Assembly (NCBI GenBank): GCA_024743275.1
Contig: JANSWW010000011.1
Span: 1 to 64,000 of the forward strand
From: Alphaproteobacteria bacterium
GTDB lineage: Bacteria > Pseudomonadota > Alphaproteobacteria > JANSWW01
Direction: 5' to 3'
DNA length: 64,000 nucleotides
In this document: positions 54,218 through 62,656 of the stretch, in pieces
Layout of the letters: each line of letters opens with the position of its first letter
Numbering within the stretch: the stretch's first letter is position 1
Program-made: the position numbers and the translations under genes
Notes under the pieces: model-generated
The model's database searches: none
What the model was told of the DNA's origin: nothing
What the model saw: the letters and a program-made list of their open reading frames with translations, nothing else

Positions 54218-54445
54218 CTAAACGAAAAAGTCGATCAGGCTGCCGTTGCCGAACACCTTGGGCGGCGGCTGCGCGACGCCGGCGCCGGGCGGCGAGCCAT
54301 CCGGCGGGCGTGGCGTATTCTGCTGGATGATCTGCTTCGCGCCGGTGATCGCGCCCGGGGCGACATTCTCGGTCAGGCCCGCGCTGCGGCCCTGGGGCAC
54401 CGACAGCGGCGCCAGTCCCTGCTGAACTCCGTAGAGGCTCGTCAT
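54218..54445 (-). CDS. Small hypothetical Pro-rich protein
   Basis: A 75-residue product starting MTSLYGVQQGLAPLSVPQG. It is rich in Pro, Gly and Gln, and the tail has RPPDGSPPGAGVAQPPPKVF then GNGSLIDFFV. No domain, signal or membrane segment is seen. I prefer ATG 54445, with GGAAGGGACAAGG upstream. The ordered ribosome site and stop support a real gene, but it could still be chance in GC-rich DNA. It lies downstream of the secreted protein gene on the same strand. Confidence 0.45.
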   Translation of the reverse strand: MTSLYGVQQGLAPLSVPQGRSAGLTENVAPGAITGAKQIIQQNTPRPPDGSPPGAGVAQPPPKVFGNGSLIDFFV

Positions 54446-54487
54446 CGACCTTGTCCCTTCCAAAACGATCTTAGCAAAAGACGCCCG

Positions 54488-54883
54488 TTATTCGCAAACC
54501 GCCGTATAGATCCAGGCGTCGCCCTTGCGGAAAGCGTTGAGCTCGATGTTGTGGAAGGTGGTGGTCCAGCAGTTGAACAGCGGGATGCCGAGGAAATTGG
54601 AGATCACCAGGGAGATCCGGTTGCCGCCATAGGTGGTGCCGACGAAACAGTCCTCCAGAATGTCCCTGGAGTTGATCCGAAAGGTGTACTGCTCCCGGCT
54701 TTTCATCCTGAGCCGGCCGTAGAGTTGGACGCTGCTCTTGTTGACGAGCCGGAAACAGACCCGGCCGGTCTCGCCCACACCTGGCGGCGGACTCATCGTC
54801 ACCGGTGGGTTCTGGGCATGGGAGGACGCCGTCCAGGTCAGCAACGGCAGAAGGAAAGCGGCGACGACGGCAAGTCTCAGCAT
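54488..54883 (-). CDS. Small secreted protein, function unknown
   Basis: A 131-residue protein with a clean Sec signal (MLRLAVVAAFLLPLLTWTASSHA, here cleavage after SHA at about residue 23). The mature ~108 residues contain four cysteines (GRVCFRLVN, EDCFVGTTY, FNCWTTTF and the final TAVCE), which suggests two disulfides in the periplasm. It shows a beta-rich pattern. Its start is 7 bases after the DppC-type permease stop, so it is the last gene of the pyrE operon and may work with the importer. No family is recognised. Confidence 0.75.
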   Translation of the reverse strand: MLRLAVVAAFLLPLLTWTASSHAQNPPVTMSPPPGVGETGRVCFRLVNKSSVQLYGRLRMKSREQYTFRINSRDILEDCFVGTTYGGNRISLVISNFLGIPLFNCWTTTFHNIELNAFRKGDAWIYTAVCE

Positions 54884-54890
54884 GGCAGGT

Positions 54891-55772
54891 TTAGACCCCG
54901 ACAATGCGATCCCGAAGGGAATCGCCCAGAAGGTTGATGGCCAGAACGGTAACAAACACCAGGAGGCCCGGCCAGATGGCGAGGTGCGGCGCTTCCCAGA
55001 CGATGGTTTGGGCGTTGGTGAGCATCGCCCCCCAACTCGGGGTCGGCGGCTGGATGCCGAGGCCGAGAAAGCTCAGAACGCTCTCCAGCAGGATGACATT
55101 GCCGATGGATAGCGTGACCGCCACCAGGATCGGCCCGGAGACATTGGGCAGGACATGGCGCCACAGGATCCGGAAGGTCGAGGCTCCGCTCGCCACCGCC
55201 GCCTCCACATAGGTGCGGCTCCGCACCGACAGGGTCGCCGCCCGCACGAGCCGCGCGGTCGTCGTCCACCCGGCCATCGCCACGATCACGACGATCTTCC
55301 AGAGGCTGGCGTTCTCCGAGGTCGCGAGCCCCTCCGGCAGGCCGAGTTTGCCGAGGTCGAGTGCCGCCAGCACGATCAGCAGCGGCAGGATCGGCAGGGC
55401 GATCACCGTATCCGTCATCCGCATCAGAACCGCGTCGAGCCGTCCGCCCAGATAGCCGGCGAGCAGCCCGATCACCGTGCCGATGACCGCCGCCAGGCCG
55501 GCCCCGAGGAATCCGACCAGCAGGCTGACCTGGCCGCCCCGGAGCAAGCGGGCCAGCATGTCCCGGCCGAGCTCGTCCTGGCCCAGGAGATGCTTTTCCG
55601 ACGGCGGCTGAAAACGCCCGAACAGATCGACGGTCACCGCGTCGACGCCCAGCAGCCTTTCGATCGCCGGGGTCAGCAGGGCGGCGAGGACCATGGTGCC
55701 GAGGAGGGCGAGGCAGATCATCGGCACCGGGTCGCGCCATAGCGGGCGGTCTGAAGCAACGGCGATGCTCAT
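54891..55772 (-). CDS. ABC transporter permease, DppC type (second system)
   Basis: A 293-residue permease. It has the DppC signature LLGQDELGRDMLARLLRGG (about 70-88) and the EAA docking loop VEAAVASGASTFRILWRHVL at about 187-206, with about five to six membrane segments. The ATG at 55772 overlaps the DppB-type stop by four bases. A longer reading from 56528 lies antisense-like over the neighbour in another frame and is rejected. The system has no ATPase genes nearby on this strand. Confidence 0.92.
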   Translation of the reverse strand: MSIAVASDRPLWRDPVPMICLALLGTMVLAALLTPAIERLLGVDAVTVDLFGRFQPPSEKHLLGQDELGRDMLARLLRGGQVSLLVGFLGAGLAAVIGTVIGLLAGYLGGRLDAVLMRMTDTVIALPILPLLIVLAALDLGKLGLPEGLATSENASLWKIVVIVAMAGWTTTARLVRAATLSVRSRTYVEAAVASGASTFRILWRHVLPNVSGPILVAVTLSIGNVILLESVLSFLGLGIQPPTPSWGAMLTNAQTIVWEAPHLAIWPGLLVFVTVLAINLLGDSLRDRIVGV

Positions 55773-56740
55773 AGCCCCGACCCTCCGCCGGTGCGCACCC
55801 TTGGGTCGAGCCGGCCATAGAGCGCGTCGGCGCCGAGATTGGCCGCCAGGGTGACCGCCGTGGCCAGCGTCAGGCCGATCATCGCGAGATTGTAGTCGTT
55901 GCCGAGAATGGCGTCGTAGATCAGCTTTCCCATGCCGGGTCGGGCGAACACGGTCTCGACGATGAGGGCGCCGGAGAACAGGGTCCCGATATCCAGGGCG
56001 ACCAGGGTGGTCACCGGCAGCAGCGCGTTGCGCAGGCCGTGCCGCCACAGCACCCGCGCCCTGGACGCGCCTTTCGCCCGGGCGGTCCTGACCCAGTCCT
56101 CGGTCATCGCCTCGATCATCGCCGACCGGACATGGCGGGCGTAGCTCGCGACCGCCGACACGCTCAGCGCGGCGACCGGCATCACGAGATAAAGGAGATG
56201 GTCGCCGAACCCGGTATCCCGACCCGCCGGCGGAGCGCCCGAAGCGGGAAGCCAGCCGAGGCCGACGGCGAAGACCAGGATCAGCAGCAGGGCGAGCCAG
56301 AAGGGCGGGATCGACACCCCGGCGAAGCAGGCGAGGTTGATCGCCCGGTCGGTCACGCCGCGGGGCTTGGCCGCGGCGAGCACGCCGGCGGGAATGGCGA
56401 CCGCCAACGCCAGGACCATGGCGAGCCCGAGCAGCAGAAGAGTGCTGCCCAGGCGCGGCACCAATACGTCGGCGACCGGCACCTTGTAGAGCCGCGACTG
56501 TCCGAAATCGCCCTGCAGGGCGTTCCAAAGCCAGTCCGCATACCGCTCCGGCAGCGGTCGGTCCAATCCCTCCAGCGCCTTGAGCCGGGCGGCGTCCTCC
56601 GGGGTGAGGCGGGGGTCGGCCTGGATCATCAGGTCGATCGGGTCGCCGGGCATCAGGCCGATCAGGCCGTAGCTGCCGGCCGAGACCAGCAATAGGATCA
56701 CCAGGGACTGGCCGATCCGGGACAGCAGCCTTTTAGACAA
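55769..56740 (-). CDS. ABC transporter permease, DppB type (second system)
   Basis: A 323-residue permease starting MSKRLLSRIGQSLVILLLVS, as in DppB/OppB proteins. The docking loop is WVRTARAKGASRARVLWRHG (about 214-233). GTLFSGALIVETVFARPGMG is the conserved segment before the last membrane region. It lies 9 bases after the binding-protein stop and overlaps the DppC-type gene, so the order is binding protein, DppB, DppC. Confidence 0.93.
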   Translation of the reverse strand: MSKRLLSRIGQSLVILLLVSAGSYGLIGLMPGDPIDLMIQADPRLTPEDAARLKALEGLDRPLPERYADWLWNALQGDFGQSRLYKVPVADVLVPRLGSTLLLLGLAMVLALAVAIPAGVLAAAKPRGVTDRAINLACFAGVSIPPFWLALLLILVFAVGLGWLPASGAPPAGRDTGFGDHLLYLVMPVAALSVSAVASYARHVRSAMIEAMTEDWVRTARAKGASRARVLWRHGLRNALLPVTTLVALDIGTLFSGALIVETVFARPGMGKLIYDAILGNDYNLAMIGLTLATAVTLAANLGADALYGRLDPRVRTGGGSGL

Positions 56741-56749
56741 GGCGGGCGC

Positions 56750-58405
56750 TCATCTGGCGTCGGTCCATTCCTCGACCCACAGGGTCGACGGGGCGAGATG
56801 GCCGGTCGGCCGATAGCCGCCGAGCCAGGGCGGCAGGATATGGGGATTGGCCCGGAAATAGAGCGGCAGGGCCGGCAGGGTCTCGGCGTAGAGGTTCTGA
56901 TAGTCGGTCCACAGCAGCTTGCGCGCCGCCGGGTCGAGTTCGCGTTCGATCCGGTCGAGAAGCGCGTCCATCTCCGGGTTCGCATAGCCCGCCACATTCT
57001 GGCCGTTCCAGTTGTTCTCCTGGGTCGGGATCTGGTCGGAATGCAGGATGGTGCGGGGCACGTTCTCCGGTGCCGAGATCCAGGCGAACATGACGAGATC
57101 GTCGAAGGCCCGCTTGCGGACCGTCTCGCCGAACAGCACCCGCGGTGGTTCGTTGCGGATGCGGATGTCGATGCCGACCTGACGGAGCTGCGCCTGGATC
57201 ACCTGCTGGACCAGTTCGCGGCTCTGATTGCCGGCCGTGGTCATCAGGGTGAGGGCGAGCTTGTCGCCGGCCGCGTTCCGCCGGATGCCCCCCGGTCCCG
57301 GCGTCCAGCCGGCCGCCTCCAGCAGACGGGCGGCCTCGGCGGGATCGTAGGGGTAGGTCCGCTCGACCTGGACATGGATGGCGTCCAGCGGATTGATGTT
57401 TGTGTCCGCCGCCGGCTGGCGGCCGCCGAAAAGCCGCTCGTTGATCGCCTGGCGGTCGATGCCGTGGAGGATCGCCTGCCGAACCAGGAGATCGGCCAAC
57501 ACCGGATTGTCGAGATTGGCCTCCATATGCTCGTAGATCAGGCCCGGTTGATAGGTGATGACCGCCCGGTCGCCGATCCGCTTTTCCAGCGACAGCGCCT
57601 GATCGATCGGGATGCCCAGTTCGCCGGCGATCATGTCGACCTCGCCGGACAGAAGATTGGCCTCCAGGGCCGCCGTGTTCTCGACCACCTTGAGAACGAT
57701 CCGGTCGAAGGCGGGGGCGGCCCCGTACCAGGTCGGATTGCGCTCCACCGTGATGGCCCGGCCGGGATCGACCGAGGCGATCCGGTAGGGGCCGAACCAG
57801 AGGCCCGGATGGGTCGGCTCCTTCTGATAGAGCGTATCGGCGGCATAGGCGTCGATGTTCGCGTCCGCGATCGGCGCTTCGAGATGGGCGGGCAGCAGGG
57901 TGAACGCGCCCTGCTGGGAATAGCGGTAGGTGATCCGGTCGCCGGTCACCGTGAAGGTCTTCCCGTCGACGATTTCCAGATCGAGGATCCGGTCATAGGC
58001 CTCGGTGCTGACGAAGCCGGAGCGCGGGTTCTTGCCCATTTCGAGCGTGAAGGCGACATCGGCGGTGGTGACCGGCGTGCCATCGCCCCAGGTCGCCTCC
58101 GGATGGATCGTATAGGTCGTCTTCACCCCCTCGGTCCCATCCGCCAGGGTCACCCTTTCGGCGAGCCCGTTCTCGAAGGTCGGGATTTCGGTGCAGAGCA
58201 GGCATTCCGGCTCCCAGTCCCGGTTTTCGATAATCATCGGCCGGTGGACGAGGCCCAGGACATAGGACTTCGCCAGCATCGAATCGATGGTCGGATGCAG
58301 CGTCGAAGGATACTGCGAAAGACCGATCGTCAGCGATTTCGCCAGGGCTCCCGTCGGATTGAGCAACAGGAACAGGGCGAGCAGGAGGGCGATCGGTCTT
58401 GTCAT
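56750..58405 (-). CDS. ABC transporter periplasmic binding protein, peptide type (family 5, second system)
   Basis: A 551-residue solute-binding protein. The Sec signal MTRPIALLLALFLLLNPTGA ends near residue 22 (ALA-KS), and mature sequence starts SLTIGLSQYPSTLHPTIDSM. The family patterns YTIHPEATWGDGTPVTTADV and AILHGIDRQAINERLFGG are present. From ATG 58405 it begins 4 bases after the pyrE stop. It differs clearly from the first binding protein at 45953, so another peptide or amine-containing ligand is likely. Confidence 0.92.
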   Translation of the reverse strand: MTRPIALLLALFLLLNPTGALAKSLTIGLSQYPSTLHPTIDSMLAKSYVLGLVHRPMIIENRDWEPECLLCTEIPTFENGLAERVTLADGTEGVKTTYTIHPEATWGDGTPVTTADVAFTLEMGKNPRSGFVSTEAYDRILDLEIVDGKTFTVTGDRITYRYSQQGAFTLLPAHLEAPIADANIDAYAADTLYQKEPTHPGLWFGPYRIASVDPGRAITVERNPTWYGAAPAFDRIVLKVVENTAALEANLLSGEVDMIAGELGIPIDQALSLEKRIGDRAVITYQPGLIYEHMEANLDNPVLADLLVRQAILHGIDRQAINERLFGGRQPAADTNINPLDAIHVQVERTYPYDPAEAARLLEAAGWTPGPGGIRRNAAGDKLALTLMTTAGNQSRELVQQVIQAQLRQVGIDIRIRNEPPRVLFGETVRKRAFDDLVMFAWISAPENVPRTILHSDQIPTQENNWNGQNVAGYANPEMDALLDRIERELDPAARKLLWTDYQNLYAETLPALPLYFRANPHILPPWLGGYRPTGHLAPSTLWVEEWTDAR

Positions 58406-58409
58406 ACGG

Positions 58410-59060
58410 TCATTCCCCTTTCGGCGTCCAGTCGTCCGGCGCGTCGAGGAAGCGCCGCACCTCCGCCAGATGCGCGTCCGGCACGCCGCGGCGGGCGGCG
58501 GCCTCCAGCACATCGGCCCAGGTCGCCAATGCATGTAGGGTCACGCCATGCTGCTTCAACTTGGCGATGCCCTCCGGGAAAATCCCATAATGGAAGATGA
58601 CGAAGCAGTGGGCGCATTCCGCGCCGGCCTCGCGTAGGCCGTCGACGAAGGAGATCTTGCTGCCGCCGTCGGTGGCGAGATCCTCGACCAGCAGGACCCG
58701 CTGGCCTTCGCGCAGATCGCCCTCGATCCGGGCGTTGCGGCCGAACCCCTTCGGCTTCTTGCGGACGTAGAGCATGGGCAGCGCCATCAGGTCCGACAGG
58801 AAGGCGGCATAGGGGATGCCCGCCGTCTCACCGCCGGCGACCGCGTCGAAGGCTTCCGGTCCCGCCTCCCGCGCCATAAGGTCGGTGGCCATGGCCATCA
58901 GTTTCGCCCGGGCGCGGGGGAAGCCGATGATCTTGCGGCAGTCGACATAGACCGGGCTTTTGCGGCCGGAGGTGAAGGTGAACGGCTCGTCCGGGCGGAT
59001 GTGGATCGCTTCGATGTCGAGCAGGATGTCGGCGGTGAGCTGGGCGTCGGTCTTGGTCAT
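58410..59060 (-). CDS. pyrE: Orotate phosphoribosyltransferase
   Basis: PyrE joins orotate to PRPP to form OMP in pyrimidine synthesis. The 216-residue protein has FTFTSGRKSPVYVDCRKIIG (orotate side, about 27-46), FDAVAGGETAGIPYAAFLS, VRKKPKGFG, and the PRPP motif VLLVEDLATDGGS at about 121-133. All are standard. It heads a minus-strand operon in which an ABC binding protein gene follows after only 4 bases, which is an unusual neighbour. The region upstream is divergent from the gene at 59135. Confidence 0.95.
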   Translation of the reverse strand: MTKTDAQLTADILLDIEAIHIRPDEPFTFTSGRKSPVYVDCRKIIGFPRARAKLMAMATDLMAREAGPEAFDAVAGGETAGIPYAAFLSDLMALPMLYVRKKPKGFGRNARIEGDLREGQRVLLVEDLATDGGSKISFVDGLREAGAECAHCFVIFHYGIFPEGIAKLKQHGVTLHALATWADVLEAAARRGVPDAHLAEVRRFLDAPDDWTPKGE

Positions 59061-59134
59061 GATGTCTTTTGCGCTGGGAAGGAACGAGCCCTGTTGTAGG
59101 GCCTAAACAGGGGCGATCACAAGGTGGCGAGAGG

Positions 59135-59956
59135 ATGATTCGCGAGGCGATCGAATGGCTGCTTTTTCCGAACCGGAGCGGGGAGGGCGTTCCGGCCCGG
59201 CGAATGGGGTATGTCGCCGAGCAGATCGGTCTGATCGCGCGTCACCGACGGCATGGCGGTGCGTGGGCCGACCATCTCGAACACAGCCGGCGCGCGATCG
59301 CCGACGTCGCCGCCGAGATGGGCGGTGGCGAGCGATGCGTCGTGCTCGGTTCCGGCGCCCTGTTCGATGTGCCGCTGGACGATCTGGCGAGCCGTTTCCG
59401 GGAGGTTGTGCTCGTCGATATCGCCCACCCCTGGCGGGCGGTGCGCGCGGCGCGGGGTCATCCAGGCGTCAGGCTGGCCGGCGCGGATCTGACCGGCATC
59501 GCCGCCGCCCTGCGCCGTATAAGGGCAAGTGATGCGCTGCCGGAGCCCGAACCCTTCGATCTCGACCGTCTCGGGATCGCCGGACCGGTCGACCTCGTCG
59601 TCTCGGTCAATCTCGTCTCGCAATTGCCGATCGTGCCGCTTGGGGTGGCGCGGGCCAAACGGCTCGCCGAGGAGGAGGCGCTGGAAGCCTTCGGTCATCG
59701 TCTGGTCGAGGCCCATCTGGCCGGTTTGCGGGCGGTCGAGGGGCGGCGGGTGCTGATCGGCGATATCGAACGGCTGGTCTACGATCCGGGGGCCGAGAAG
59801 CCGGAGACCGGCACGGGTGTGGGCCGGGTCAGCGCCCTGTTCGATGTGGACCTGCCGGAGCCTGACCGGGCCTGGTGGTGGGATATCGCGCCCCGGGGGG
59901 AAATGGACCGGCGCTATGCCGTCGCCAACAGGGTCGGCGCCTGGCTCGATTTCTGA
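59135..59956 (+). CDS. Hypothetical Rossmann-fold protein, methyltransferase-like
   Basis: A 273-residue protein that I cannot place with confidence. The segment RCVVLGSGALFDVPLDDL (about 66-83) followed by REVVLVDIAHPWRAVRAA looks like the glycine loop and acidic second strand of a SAM-dependent methyltransferase. VDLVVSVNLVSQLP would be the fourth strand. No target-binding motif is recognised. It is divergent from pyrE and 111 bases upstream of imuA on the same strand. GAGAGG is next to the ATG but is too close for an ideal site; AAGGTGG lies further up. Confidence 0.6.
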   Translation: MIREAIEWLLFPNRSGEGVPARRMGYVAEQIGLIARHRRHGGAWADHLEHSRRAIADVAAEMGGGERCVVLGSGALFDVPLDDLASRFREVVLVDIAHPWRAVRAARGHPGVRLAGADLTGIAAALRRIRASDALPEPEPFDLDRLGIAGPVDLVVSVNLVSQLPIVPLGVARAKRLAEEEALEAFGHRLVEAHLAGLRAVEGRRVLIGDIERLVYDPGAEKPETGTGVGRVSALFDVDLPEPDRAWWWDIAPRGEMDRRYAVANRVGAWLDF

Positions 59957-60007
59957 GATGCGGTTGCCTTCCTTTTTAGGCCGCTTTTTAAGGCCCCTTT
60001 TTAGCCA

Positions 60008-60043
60008 TTGACTCTCTGTTTGAATTGAGAACAATAAGAGAAC
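60008..60043 (+). promoter_or_regulatory. SOS promoter with LexA box upstream of imuA
   Basis: GAACAATAAGAGAAC (60029-60043) is a perfect GAAC-N7-GAAC direct repeat, the LexA target of alphaproteobacteria. A -35 TTGACT (60008-60013) and a -10 AACAAT (60030-60035) are 16 bases apart, and the LexA box covers the -10. LexA would thus block RNA polymerase until DNA damage. It predicts SOS induction of imuA-imuB-dnaE2. Confidence 0.85.
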
Positions 60044-60067
60044 AAATAGTTGGTTCGGGAGAGCCTC

Positions 60068-60934
60068 ATGCGGGACGCACTCTGCTCTGAAAAAGAACAA
60101 AACATGAATACTCTGCCGGAAACCTCCGGGAAGGCGCCGGTCGATCTCGTGGCCCTGCGGCGTACCGTGCGGCGGCTCGAACGGGGCGGTGGGACCGCGC
60201 CCGAGCGCGTGCTCGCGACCGGTCACGCATCGCTCGATGGATTGCTGCCGGCGGGCGGACTGCTCAAGGGGCGGATTCACGAAATCCTCGGCGCCGAGCG
60301 CACCCTGGAGGGCGCCGCCTTCGGGTTCACCGCCGCGCTGGCCGCCCTGCTGCAGCGGGATGCCGCGGAGGCTGCGGGGCAGATCCTGTGGGTCCGCCAG
60401 CAGTCCGGTTCCGTGAGGGGCGCCGATATCAGCGGCCGGGGGTTCGAGGCCTTCGGGATCGATCCGGGCCGGGTGATCGCGGTCGCCGCCCGTGATGCGG
60501 CCGAACTGCTCTGGGGCGCGGAGGAGGGGTTGCGCTGTGCCGGGCTGGCCGCCGTCGTGGCCGAGGTCCGGACGGTCGATCTCACCGCCGGCCGGCGTCT
60601 GCAACTGGCCGCCGAGGCGGGGGGTGTGACCGGTCTCATGGTCGCCACCGGCTATCGCGCGGGCAAGGCCGTGGCGAGCGCCGCCGAGACCCGCTGGCGG
60701 GTGCGCCCGGCCCCGTCCGCCGATCCGTTCCGCCGGGCCGTCTGGGCGCTCGATCTGGAGCGCAGCCGGGGCGGGCTGCCGGCATCGCTCACCGTCGGCT
60801 GGTCGCTTGCCGAGCAGCGTTTCGTCGCCGCCGATCCGATATCCATTCCCCATCCCGGCACCCGTCCCAAAACCCGCGTTCCGGCGCTTCAGCCGAACCT
60901 GTTCCCCAAGATCGCAGAGGAGATCGCCGCATGA
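60068..60934 (+). CDS. imuA: ImuA, SOS mutagenesis accessory protein
   Basis: A 288-residue RecA-like/SulA-like protein that works with ImuB and DnaE2 in damage-induced mutagenesis. The family stretch GLLPAGGLLKGRIHEILG (about 59-76) is present, with a degenerate nucleotide loop, and the ending has VPALQPNLFPKI. Start ATG 60068 is chosen for GGGAGAG a few bases upstream; ATG 60104 is weaker. The stop overlaps imuB as ATGA. The LexA box upstream supports SOS control. Confidence 0.9.
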   Translation: MRDALCSEKEQNMNTLPETSGKAPVDLVALRRTVRRLERGGGTAPERVLATGHASLDGLLPAGGLLKGRIHEILGAERTLEGAAFGFTAALAALLQRDAAEAAGQILWVRQQSGSVRGADISGRGFEAFGIDPGRVIAVAARDAAELLWGAEEGLRCAGLAAVVAEVRTVDLTAGRRLQLAAEAGGVTGLMVATGYRAGKAVASAAETRWRVRPAPSADPFRRAVWALDLERSRGGLPASLTVGWSLAEQRFVAADPISIPHPGTRPKTRVPALQPNLFPKIAEEIAA

Positions 60935-62628
60935 CCATCCATCGTCCTCAAGACCTGCCGGGACCCCAAGAACTCCCTGGGATCATCGACCGCTTTCCCG
61001 TTTCCCCCCATAAGGCGCGACCGCTCCAGCGCCGCAAAGGCCGGGCCGTCGGTCGGGGTATGGCGGGCCAGACCCTCGGGGTCGGCGGCGAAGCGGCCCA
61101 ATTCGAGATCCTCGCCCGGCGCTATCTCGCGATCGCCCTGCCGCGTTTCGCCCTGGAACGGCTCGCTCCCTATCATCCGGACGTGGCCTCGACGCCCTAT
61201 GCCCTGACCACGGATCAGAACGGAAGGCGCATCGTCCACGCCGTCAACGCCGCCGCCGAGGCTCTCGGCGTGCGGGCCGGCCAGCCGCTCACCGACGCGC
61301 GGGCGGTGGCCCCCATGCTCAAGCTTCGGGCCTATGATCCGGCGGGCGAGGGCAAGGCGCTCGACAAGCTCGCCCAATGGGCCGAGCGCTATACGCCGAA
61401 GGTCGCCGTGCTCGCCCCCGACACGCTGCTGCTCGATCTCACCGGCTGCGCCCATCTGATGGGCGGGGAACGTCCGCTCCTGCGGGATCTCGCCGCCCGA
61501 CTGGACGGCTTCGGGCTCAGCCACCGGCTGGCGGCCGCCGACACGCCGGGGGCGGCCCTCGCCGTCTCCCGCTATGCCGTCGAGCCCGTGACGCTGGTCG
61601 AGTCCGGCCGGCAGCGGGAGGCGGTGGGCGATTTGCCGGTCGCCGGCCTGCGCCTGCCCCCCGCGACGGTGGACGGTCTCGCCCGGGTCGGCCTCACCCG
61701 TATCGGCCAACTCTATCCGGTGGCCCGTGCGCCGCTGGCCGCCCGGTTCGGCGCCGCCGTGGGGACGCGTCTCGATCAGGTGTTGGGTAAGATCGACGAC
61801 CCGCTGACCCCGCGGCGGCGGCCGCCCCGCCACCGGGTCCGCCTCGCCTTCGCCGAGCCGATCCTGACCCTGGAGAGTATCCAGGAAGGCGTGCGGCGCC
61901 TGTTGGGCCGGCTCTGCGAAAGGCTCGCCGCCGATGGGCGCGGTGTGCGGCGGCTCGTGCTGACGGCGCACCGGGTCGACGGCGCGGTGCTGCCGCTCGC
62001 CATCGGGACGAGCACGGCGGCGCGGGAATCGGACCGGCTCTACCGGCTGTTCCACGAGCATCTCGACAAGCTCGATCCGGGCTTCGGCATCGAGGTCATG
62101 ACCCTGGAGGCGCCGGCGACCGACGGCATGCTCCCGGATCAGGCGACCCTCGACGCCGCCGACGCCGACCGGGCGGAGACGGAGACCGGACCGTTGGCGG
62201 ACCGGCTCGTCAACCGGCTCGGGTCGGAGCGGGTGACCCGTCCGGAGGCCCGCGACCGTCATATTCCCGAACAGGCCGAGGCCATGGTGCCGCTGGATCG
62301 GAGTTCCACCGGGTCGGTGGTCCCCTGGGCGGTCGGCAAGGGCAAGGTGCGGCCGCTGCGCCTGTTCAAGAGCCCGGAGCCGGTCGAGGTGGTGGCCATG
62401 GTTCCGGACAGCCCGCCGGTGATGCTGTTCTGGCGCGGGACCACCCATCGCATCACCGCGGCGGAAGGCCCGGAGCGGATCGCGTCGGAATGGTGGATCG
62501 AGAAGGCGCCCCCGCGCGACTATTACCGGGTGCAGGACGCCGAGGGGCGCCGTCTGTGGATCTATCGCGATCGCCCCTATGGCGGCGAGAGCGAGCCGCG
62601 CTGGTATATCCACGGGGTCTTCGCCTGA
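60931..62628 (+). CDS. imuB: ImuB, inactive Y-family polymerase homolog
   Basis: ImuB is the hub that joins DnaE2 to the sliding clamp. The 565-residue protein keeps the Y-family fold, but the catalytic acids are missing: the first motif reads LAIALPRFALERL and the second APDTLLLDLTG, where active enzymes have Asp and Asp-Glu. A clamp-binding-like motif RPLRLFKSP is near residue 473-481, and the C-terminal tail WYIHGVFA is typical. An N-terminal extension of about 60 residues precedes the usual start region, so a later start is possible. Confidence 0.92.
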   Translation: MTIHRPQDLPGPQELPGIIDRFPVSPHKARPLQRRKGRAVGRGMAGQTLGVGGEAAQFEILARRYLAIALPRFALERLAPYHPDVASTPYALTTDQNGRRIVHAVNAAAEALGVRAGQPLTDARAVAPMLKLRAYDPAGEGKALDKLAQWAERYTPKVAVLAPDTLLLDLTGCAHLMGGERPLLRDLAARLDGFGLSHRLAAADTPGAALAVSRYAVEPVTLVESGRQREAVGDLPVAGLRLPPATVDGLARVGLTRIGQLYPVARAPLAARFGAAVGTRLDQVLGKIDDPLTPRRRPPRHRVRLAFAEPILTLESIQEGVRRLLGRLCERLAADGRGVRRLVLTAHRVDGAVLPLAIGTSTAARESDRLYRLFHEHLDKLDPGFGIEVMTLEAPATDGMLPDQATLDAADADRAETETGPLADRLVNRLGSERVTRPEARDRHIPEQAEAMVPLDRSSTGSVVPWAVGKGKVRPLRLFKSPEPVEVVAMVPDSPPVMLFWRGTTHRITAAEGPERIASEWWIEKAPPRDYYRVQDAEGRRLWIYRDRPYGGESEPRWYIHGVFA

Positions 62629-62656
62629 GGGCGGAGGCCCGAAGGAGGATGCGGCG

